Source: Anaerocolumna jejuensis DSM 15929
GTDB taxonomy: Bacteria; Bacillota; Clostridia; Lachnospirales; Lachnospiraceae
NCBI RefSeq assembly: GCF_900142215.1
Contig: NZ_FRAC01000010.1
Location: 248,001-312,000 of the forward strand
Length of the DNA stretch: 64,000 bases
Direction: 5' to 3'
The notes below the pieces were generated by a model that was given only the letters and a program-made list of their open reading frames with translations, did no database searches and was not told the origin of the DNA. Below are positions 59,015 to 64,000 of the stretch, piece by piece (the first letter of the stretch is position 1; every line of letters begins with the position of its first letter). The position numbers and the translations under genes are program-made.

Positions 59015-59208
59015 TGAATATTTTTGAAAAAGCAATAAATATATTCTGGAGAAGTAATGAGTATCATTTGGAAAAGCAATAAATATCTTCTTGAGAAGTG
59101 ATGTGTATCATTTAGAAAAGCAATAAATTTCTTCTGAGAATTAATTGGTTTTCTTTGGATAAGCAATAATTTTCTTCCGAAAAGTGAAGGAAATCCTTTG
59201 GGGAATGT
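59001..59208 (+). repeat. 44-bp tandem repeats spanning the recJ stop codon
   Basis: Units at 59001-59043, 59044-59087, 59088-59131, 59132-59174 and a partial 59175-59208. Each holds TTC(C/T)-GAGAAGT-ATG-like, TTTGGAAAAGCAATAA and ends TATC/TTTC. Unit 1 contains the recJ stop; later units are degenerate and non-coding. Confidence 0.9.
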
Positions 59209-59220
59209 TTTAAAATAACC

Positions 59221-59249
59221 TTGTCACAGGCAGTATAGTATGATACGAT
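59221..59249 (+). promoter_or_regulatory. Promoter of the HTH/PBP regulator with candidate operator
   Basis: TTGTCA (59221-59226), 17-bp spacer, TACGAT (59244-59249). The sequence TTGTCACAGGCAGTATAG (59221-59238) covers the -35 box and matches 15 of 18 bases of a site in the anfH leader (60905-60922). Confidence 0.6.
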
Positions 59250-59387
59250 AAACAAAATTACTTTTGAGTACAATTGATACAAAACATAATAAAACGACTA
59301 TAAACGTTAATTGTCTGATAAATACCGGAAATGACAAGCAATTTAACCCATTGTGTTTCAGAGAGTGATTTAAACGGAGGAAAGCTT

Positions 59388-60359
59388 ATGGAGAATGACT
59401 TACTTAGTGCCCAGGAAGTTGCCGATATCTTAAAAATATCCAGAAATACTGTCTATGAGTTGATAAAACGGGGAGATTTGAATTCGTCAAAGGTCGGAAA
59501 GCAGGTAAGGGTTACCAGAAATGAAGTAAACACTTATTTAAGCGGAACGGCCCAAAAGACTGTGTCAGTTATGAGGGATATCCCCAGTGCTGCAGCAATG
59601 CCCAAGGCGGTAAAAAAGCAGAATACCTACCAGGCTGTGGATGAAAATATCAGAGGCAATGAATTTATCATATGCGGGCAGGATATATCCCTGGATATAC
59701 TGGCAAACCATCTGGGGGCATATTCCGATACCATGCAGCTTTACCGCTCTTATCTTGCCAGCTATAATGGCATCTATGCACTGTACCAGGGACGTGTCAA
59801 TATTGCTACCGCCCATCTTTGGGACGGCGATTTGGATGAATATAATGCTTCCTACATTAAAAAGATGATGCCTGGCATACCGGCCTTGACGATTAGAATC
59901 GGGAAGAGAAGGCAGGGCTTTTATGTGCAGAAGAATAACCCTAAGAGAATTACCGGATGGTCCGATTTAAAACGAAGGGATATTACGATTGTAAACCGGG
60001 AAAGAGGCAGCGGTACCAGGGTGCTGCTGGATGAAAAGCTGCGGCTCATGGGGATGATCGGTGACTATATCGAAGGGTACCATCATGAATGTAAATCCCA
60101 TCTTGCGGTCGCCAGCCTGGTTTCCCACAAAGAGGCCGACCTTGGTATCGGGAGTGAAACAGGCCTTATGAATGTGGCAGGGATTGATTTCATTCCCCTC
60201 CAGACGGAGTGCTATGATTTGGTCATGCGGCTGGTAGATGCCGATAAACAGCCCTATAAAAGGATTATGGAGATACTGGCATCGGATGAATTTAAGATGG
60301 ATTTACAGCTCCTTGGCTGCTATGATACCCAGGAGACCGGGAAAATCATCTGGAACTAA
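59388..60359 (+). CDS. HTH_17 plus PBP-like domain regulator, candidate controller of the anf operon
   Basis: 323 residues. An N-terminal excisionase-type helix-turn-helix (about 1-55, LSAQEVADILKISRNTVYELIKRGDL) is fused to a PBP_like substrate-binding domain (about 90-300): CGQDISLDILANHLG, YNGIYALYQGRVNIATAHLWDGDLDEYN, RERGSGTRVLLDEKL and EADLGIGSETG. Such fusions usually lie near molybdate transport or molybdenum cofactor genes, and the domain resembles molybdate/tungstate-binding proteins. Here it is followed directly by an iron-only nitrogenase operon, which organisms express when molybdenum is short. ATG 59388 follows GGAGG. Control of anf by Mo is inference. Confidence 0.85.
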   Translation: MENDLLSAQEVADILKISRNTVYELIKRGDLNSSKVGKQVRVTRNEVNTYLSGTAQKTVSVMRDIPSAAAMPKAVKKQNTYQAVDENIRGNEFIICGQDISLDILANHLGAYSDTMQLYRSYLASYNGIYALYQGRVNIATAHLWDGDLDEYNASYIKKMMPGIPALTIRIGKRRQGFYVQKNNPKRITGWSDLKRRDITIVNRERGSGTRVLLDEKLRLMGMIGDYIEGYHHECKSHLAVASLVSHKEADLGIGSETGLMNVAGIDFIPLQTECYDLVMRLVDADKQPYKRIMEILASDEFKMDLQLLGCYDTQETGKIIWN

Positions 60360-60465
60360 GGTTCAAGTATATAGAAACAAAACATGAAATCACAGCTTAG
60401 TGCTGTTAAATATCTGAGCTTTCGATAGAAGGGGCTGCTGCAAATAATACTCCCCTGATTAAATT

Positions 60466-60596
60466 AAAAACCATGCATGTATTTGGGATAAATGATATGC
60501 TCTCTTCTAGGTAGATAAGTAATATTAAAATTATTATTTTTTAACATCTACTTGACGGGAAGCAGTTCAGTGAATCCCTTTATCTGCATGGTTTTT
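60466..60596 (+). ncRNA. Candidate structured RNA between regulator and anfH
   Basis: AAAAACCATGCA (60466-60477) pairs perfectly with TGCATGGTTTTT (60585-60596). Inside, GGGAT (60485-60489)/ATCCC (60574-60578) and GTAGAT (60511-60516)/ATCTAC (60546-60551) form further helices around the loop sequence GACGGGAAGCAGTTCAGTG. It could be an elaborate terminator of the regulator gene or an independent RNA. I do not recognise a known riboswitch class. Confidence 0.45.
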
Positions 60597-60664
60597 ATTT
60601 ATAGGAATTTTGAAAAAACACTAAGCAGCCTCCACGTCCTATTTCCCCTTAATCTATCTCTTCC

Positions 60665-60695
60665 TTTGTGACAAATATAACTAGATGTGACAAAA
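60665..60695. promoter_or_regulatory. Direct repeat TGTGACAAA pair, candidate binding sites
   Basis: TTTGTGACAAAT (60665-60676) and TGTGACAAAA (60686-60695), offset by 19 bp (about two helical turns), lie 70-100 bp upstream of the anf -35 box. The first is nearly palindromic. The core is the complement of the TTGTCACA motif at 59221 and 60905. Confidence 0.5.
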
Positions 60696-60764
60696 TAAAA
60701 ACGCTATGTAAAAGTTCTATATAACAATAGTCAATTGCAGAAAATATTTTAGGATATATTTACA

Positions 60765-60793
60765 TTGACGATAAGTTCGTCGGATAATATAGT
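60765..60793 (+). promoter_or_regulatory. Promoter of the anf operon with overlapping inverted repeat
   Basis: TTGACG (60765-60770), 17-bp spacer and TATAGT (60788-60793): a sigma-A type promoter, with no -24/-12 (sigma-54) pattern seen upstream of anfH. GACGA (60767-60771) and TCGTC (60777-60781) form an inverted repeat over the -35/spacer. The implied leader is about 225 nt. Confidence 0.65.
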
Positions 60794-60904
60794 AACACTA
60801 TACTTAATTTTCAGATAAAATCAGTGAAAAACATAAAGCTCCGGAATCAAACAGGGATAGAGCCAAAGGATAACTGAGACAAACGTTAAGAAATGCAATT
60901 GGAT

Positions 60905-60922
60905 TTGTCACAGGTAATATGG
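60905..60922 (+). promoter_or_regulatory. 18-bp motif shared with the regulator promoter
   Basis: TTGTCACAGGTAATATGG, within the anfH leader, matches TTGTCACAGGCAGTATAG at 59221 in 15 of 18 positions. Candidate operator of the upstream regulator, or a conserved RNA element. It is followed by a direct repeat of GTAATATG. Confidence 0.5.
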
Positions 60923-60943
60923 GTAATATGCAGTTGGAATAAC

Positions 60944-60989
60944 AAAGAGGTTATTATATTCATTTTCATGAATATAATGCCTCTTTTTT
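60944..60989 (+). terminator. Strong terminator in the anfH leader
   Basis: AAAGAGG (60944-60950) and ATTATATTCAT (60953-60963) pair with ATGAATATAAT (60968-60978) and CCTCTTT (60980-60986), followed by a run of T. It lies about 35 bp before the anfH start and inside the transcript from 60765, so the operon seems to be controlled by attenuation or antitermination. Confidence 0.8.
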
Positions 60990-61025
60990 ATTATAAACAA
61001 AAATTATCTAAAGGAGGAAACAACA

Positions 61026-61850
61026 ATGAGAAAAATAGCGTTTTATGGAAAAGGCGGAATCGGTAAGTCCACAACACAGCAGAATACGGCTGCTGCAATG
61101 GCTCATTTTTATGACCAGAAAATTTTTATTCACGGATGTGACCCCAAGGCGGATTCCACACGTCTTATCTTAGGCGGTAAACCCCAGGAAACTCTCATGG
61201 ATGTGTTACGTGAGGAGGGTGCTGAAAAGGTAACCAACGAAAAGGTTATAAAGAACGGTTACCATGACATCCGCTGCGTAGAGTCCGGCGGTCCCGAGCC
61301 CGGCGTCGGCTGTGCAGGCAGAGGTGTTATCACAGCCATTGACCTGATGGAATCCAACGGTGCCTATACCGATGATTTGGACTTCGTTTTCTATGACGTT
61401 TTAGGCGACGTTGTATGCGGCGGTTTTGCAATGCCCATCAGAGACGGTAAAGCCCAGGAAGTTTACATTGTTGCTTCCGGAGAAATGATGGCAATCTATG
61501 CGGCAAATAATATCTGCAAGGGACTTTTAAAATATGCAAAGCAAAGCGGTGTACGTCTTGGGGGCATTATCTGCAACAGCCGCAAGGTGGACCGGGAAAG
61601 AGAATTCCTGGAGGAATTTACAGCCTCCATCGGAACTCAGATGATACATTTTGTGCCAAGAGATAACATTGTGCAGAAGGCAGAGTTCAATAAGAAGACT
61701 GTTGTCGAGTATAATTCCGATGAAAATCAGGCAAAGGAATACGGTGAACTGGCCCGTAAAATCATCGAGAATAAGAATTTTGTAATACCCCAGCCCCTCA
61801 CCATGGATGAACTGGAAAAAATGGTAGTGAAGTACGGAATCTCAGATTAA
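61026..61850 (+). CDS. anfH: Iron-only nitrogenase reductase (Fe protein)
   Basis: 274 residues, the dinitrogenase reductase that passes electrons to AnfDGK using MgATP. P-loop YGKGGIGKST (7-16), switch CDPKADSTRLILGGK, cluster cysteines C96 (GCAGRG) and C131 (VVCGGF), and R99, the residue ADP-ribosylated in some bacteria. Phrases such as RLILGGKPQETLMDVLRE, DVLGDVVCGGFAMPIRDGKAQEVYIVASGEMMAIYAANNI and PLTMDELEKMVVKYGI are close to AnfH rather than NifH, and the AnfD that follows agrees. GGAGG precedes ATG 61026. First gene of anfH-nifI1-nifI2-anfD. Confidence 0.93.
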   Translation: MRKIAFYGKGGIGKSTTQQNTAAAMAHFYDQKIFIHGCDPKADSTRLILGGKPQETLMDVLREEGAEKVTNEKVIKNGYHDIRCVESGGPEPGVGCAGRGVITAIDLMESNGAYTDDLDFVFYDVLGDVVCGGFAMPIRDGKAQEVYIVASGEMMAIYAANNICKGLLKYAKQSGVRLGGIICNSRKVDREREFLEEFTASIGTQMIHFVPRDNIVQKAEFNKKTVVEYNSDENQAKEYGELARKIIENKNFVIPQPLTMDELEKMVVKYGISD

Positions 61851-61955
61851 TTTGAAAAAATGCTACATTATTCAAGTTTCTATTAAAGCAGAATCACTGG
61901 CAGGCTTGAAATATGCCTGGGAACTGCGCGGATTTATGGGAAAGGAGCATTTCAT

Positions 61956-62273
61956 ATGAAAATGTTAAAAGCAATTGTACGGCCCGAAATGGCAGATACC
62001 ATTGCCGATGCACTGGCTGAAGCAGGCTTTAACTCCATGACGAAGATTAATGCTTTCGGAAGGGGAAAACAAAACGGTATCGTCATAGGCTCCGTCCACT
62101 ATGATGAATTGCCGAAAACAATCCTAATGCTTGTGGTGGAGGATGAAGCGGTAAAGGAAGTGCTGAAAATTATCAAATACAAAGCTTACACGGGGAATTT
62201 CGGTGACGGCAAGGTATTTATTACTCCGGTCGATAAGGTCATGACGGTAAGAACCGGAGAGACAGGATTGTAG
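61956..62273 (+). CDS. nifI1: PII-like nitrogenase regulator NifI1
   Basis: 105 residues of PII fold: KMLKAIVRPEMADTIADALAEAGFNSMTKINAFGRGKQ, a short T-loop, and FGDGKVFITPVDKVMTVRTGETG. NifI1 and NifI2 form a complex that binds and inhibits dinitrogenase when ammonium is plentiful; 2-oxoglutarate relieves it. Placing both between the H and D genes is typical of archaeal and clostridial nitrogenases. AAAGGAG precedes ATG 61956. Confidence 0.95.
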   Translation: MKMLKAIVRPEMADTIADALAEAGFNSMTKINAFGRGKQNGIVIGSVHYDELPKTILMLVVEDEAVKEVLKIIKYKAYTGNFGDGKVFITPVDKVMTVRTGETGL

Positions 62274-62281
62274 GTGAGGGT

Positions 62282-62653
62282 ATGAAGGAAATTATAACAA
62301 TAATCCGGCCAAAGAAAGTAAATGCAACAAAGGAAGCCTTAGTGCAGCTTGGCATAACCAGTATGACCGCCATTCCGGTACTTGGCAGGGGAAAACAAAA
62401 AGGCATAGACGGTGAAGTAAATATCGAATACCGCAAAGGGATTCTGGAACAGAACAAGGGCGTGGGCATGAAATATATCCCCAAGCGCTATCTCTGCCTT
62501 GTGGTAAGCGATGAAAATGCGGTCGCCGTAATTGATACTATTATTAAGATAAACCAGACAGGGCAGATCGGCGACGGTAAAATCTTTGTCTGTCCCGTTG
62601 AGGATGCTCTTCGTATCAGAACCGATGAGCAGGGTGAGGATGCAATCAACTAG
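62282..62653 (+). CDS. nifI2: PII-like nitrogenase regulator NifI2
   Basis: 123 residues: KEIITIIRPKKVNATKEALVQLGITSMTAIPVLGRGKQKG, a longer T-loop (about 45-70, VNIEYRKGILEQNKGVGMKYIPK) with an extra hydrophobic insert usual in NifI2, and GQIGDGKIFVCPVEDALRIRTDEQGEDAI. Partner of NifI1 in post-translational switch-off. It starts 8 bp after nifI1 ends and finishes 21 bp before anfD. Confidence 0.95.
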   Translation: MKEIITIIRPKKVNATKEALVQLGITSMTAIPVLGRGKQKGIDGEVNIEYRKGILEQNKGVGMKYIPKRYLCLVVSDENAVAVIDTIIKINQTGQIGDGKIFVCPVEDALRIRTDEQGEDAIN

Positions 62654-62674
62654 CACTATGTAAGGAGGTATAAT

Positions 62675-64000
62675 ATGCCGTATCATTTGTTTAAATGCAG
62701 TGAGTGTATACCGGAAAGAGAAAAGCATGCCGTTGTCAAAGGGCATGGTGAGACCCTGGCAGATGCACTTCCTCTTGGATATTTAAATACAATCCCCGGA
62801 ACCATTTCAGAAAGAGGCTGTGCATACTGCGGAGCAAAGCATGTTATCGGCACACCTATGAAGGATGTGATTCATATCAGCCATGGGCCGGTGGGCTGTA
62901 CCTACGACACCTGGCAGACGAAAAGGTATCTCAGTGACAACGATAACTTCCAGTTAAAATACACCTTTGCAACGGATATGAAGGAATCTCACATCGTATT
63001 CGGCGCGGAGAAGATTCTGAAAAAGAATATCATCGAGGCCTTTAAGGCATTTCCTAATATTAAAAGAATGACCGTTTACCAGACCTGTGCTTCGGCACTG
63101 ATTGGGGATGATATCAATGCCATAGCGGCAGAAGTAATGGAAGAAATGCCGGAGGTGGATATCTTTGTCTGCAACTCTCCCGGCTTCGGCGGTCCCAGCC
63201 AGTCCGGAGGGCACCATAAGATAAACATTGCCTGGATTAACCAGAAGGTGGGTACCTTTGAGCCGGAGATTACCAGTGATTATGTTATCAATTATGTCGG
63301 TGAATACAACATTCAGGGAGACCAGGAGGTCATGCAGGATTTCTTTAAGAGAATGGGTATCCAGGTACTGTCCACCTTCACCGGCAATGGAAGCTACGAC
63401 GGACTCAGGGGCATGCACAGGGCTCAGCTGAATGTCCTGGAATGTGCCAGGTCAGCAGAGTATATCTGCAATGAATTAAGGGTACGGTACGGCATTCCCC
63501 GCCTGGATATCGACGGTTTTGGCTTTGAACCTCTTTCCTCCTCCCTGCGCAAGATTGCCATGTTCTTTGGCATTGAGGACAGGGCGGAGGCGATTATAAA
63601 GGAAGAGGTGGAGAGGTGGAAACCGGAGCTGGAATGGTATAAGGAGAGATTAAAAGGCAAGAAAGTCTGCTTATGGCCCGGAGGCTCCAAGCTCTGGCAC
63701 TGGGCAAACTGTATCCACGAAGAAATGGGCCTTGAGGTGGTATCCGTATATACCAAATTCGGCCATCAGGGAGATATGGAAAAGGGAATCTCAAGATGTG
63801 AGGAAGGTGCCCTTGCCATCGATGACCCCAATGAGCTGGAGGGGCTTGAGGCAATGGAGGAGCTTCAGCCGGATATCATATTCACCGGCAAGAGGCCGGG
63901 CGAAGTGGCCAAGAAGATACGTGTTCCCTACCTCAATGCCCATGCCTATCATAACGGACCCTGGAAGGGCTTTGAAGGCTGGGTGAGATTTGCAAGGGAT
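62675..64000 (+). CDS. anfD: Iron-only nitrogenase alpha subunit (3' end outside window)
   Basis: 442 codons are visible of an expected ~520. The start MPYHLFKCSECIPEREKHAV and phrases GTISERGCAYCGAKHVIGTP, GCTYDTWQTKRYLSDNDNFQ and FTGNGSYDGLRGMHRAQLNVLECARS match AnfD and differ from VnfD and NifD. P-cluster ligands C49, C75 and C138, cofactor ligand C257 (ECARS) and H423 (NAHAYHNGPW) are all in place. With AnfG and AnfK, expected next, it forms the FeFe-cofactor enzyme that reduces N2 with high H2 output. AAGGAGG precedes ATG 62675. Confidence 0.94.
   Translation, partial: MPYHLFKCSECIPEREKHAVVKGHGETLADALPLGYLNTIPGTISERGCAYCGAKHVIGTPMKDVIHISHGPVGCTYDTWQTKRYLSDNDNFQLKYTFATDMKESHIVFGAEKILKKNIIEAFKAFPNIKRMTVYQTCASALIGDDINAIAAEVMEEMPEVDIFVCNSPGFGGPSQSGGHHKINIAWINQKVGTFEPEITSDYVINYVGEYNIQGDQEVMQDFFKRMGIQVLSTFTGNGSYDGLRGMHRAQLNVLECARSAEYICNELRVRYGIPRLDIDGFGFEPLSSSLRKIAMFFGIEDRAEAIIKEEVERWKPELEWYKERLKGKKVCLWPGGSKLWHWANCIHEEMGLEVVSVYTKFGHQGDMEKGISRCEEGALAIDDPNELEGLEAMEELQPDIIFTGKRPGEVAKKIRVPYLNAHAYHNGPWKGFEGWVRFARD

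Noticed and set aside
60555..60580. Resemblance to a cobalamin riboswitch core (GGGAAGC...TGAATCC)
   Set aside because: The rest of the conserved core, including the B12 box and the CCCGC/ACTGT region, is absent.
62675..64000. Vanadium (VnfD) or molybdenum (NifD) nitrogenase alpha subunit
   Set aside because: The N-terminus MPYHLFKCSECIPER and the GTISERGCAYCGAKHVIGTP and YDTWQTKRYLSDNDNFQ segments follow AnfD and not the VnfD or NifD versions.

Overview
The window looks like the chromosome of an anaerobic, low-to-moderate GC Clostridia, most likely a plant-polysaccharide-degrading, nitrogen-fixing member of the Lachnospiraceae (Lachnoclostridium/Anaerocolumna-like). The signs are strong AGGAGG ribosome binding sites with many GTG/TTG starts, a T-box in front of pheST, an mcsA-mcsB-clpC-radA block, the yajC/TIGR04086/SCIFF peptide/radical SAM maturase neighbourhood, binding-protein sugar ABC genes without a local ATPase, and NifI-type nitrogenase regulation. 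No phage, plasmid, transposase or CRISPR array is visible.

Layout. 1-2.8 kb: end of an arabinan/xylan-type locus (ArsR-like regulator C-terminus, GH43 arabinanase lipoprotein, YesL-like membrane protein). 2.9-3.5 kb: two long-hairpin repeat elements (A, B). 3.6-7.5 kb: T-box, pheS, pheT. 7.7-13.4 kb: Ig-like surface protein, VanZ-like protein, small membrane protein, divergent M29 peptidase. 13.7-18.1 kb: two-component/ABC module of the peptide-antibiotic sensing type, probably acquired. 18.3-18.9 kb: two further hairpin elements (C, D). 19-23.4 kb: fucose/arabinose isomerase-family protein and xpaC-telA. 23.7-27.3 kb: purE-M-N-D. 27.5-31.9 kb: cell-wall glucosaminidase and a cohesin-like anchored surface protein. 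31.9-38.7 kb: GntR-mcsA-mcsB-clpC, a small conserved protein and radA. 38.8-42.6 kb: soluble chemoreceptor, a 50-residue convergent ORF, rubrerythrin, MFS transporter, lone holin. 42.9-47.4 kb: sugar ABC importer with its LacI regulator. 47.5-49.4 kb: decayed genes and tRNA-Trp. 49.4-59 kb: GGDEF/EAL protein, tgt, yajC, PHP phosphoesterase, TIGR04086, SCIFF ranthipeptide and maturase, recJ. 59.4-64 kb: a HTH/PBP-like regulator followed by anfH-nifI1-nifI2-anfD of an iron-only nitrogenase; anfD runs off the end.

The most interesting parts are (1) a family of four ~250-bp hairpin elements (A-D), arranged as two opposed pairs 15 kb apart, whose stems differ but stay complementary while their internal loops are conserved, as in a structured RNA; and (2) the iron-only nitrogenase start, where a molybdate-type ligand-binding regulator, an 18-bp motif shared by the regulator promoter and the anfH leader, and a strong terminator just before anfH suggest a compact regulatory circuit. 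A GntR-family gene occupies the usual ctsR position upstream of mcsA-mcsB-clpC, with a perfect 13-bp inverted repeat over its own promoter.
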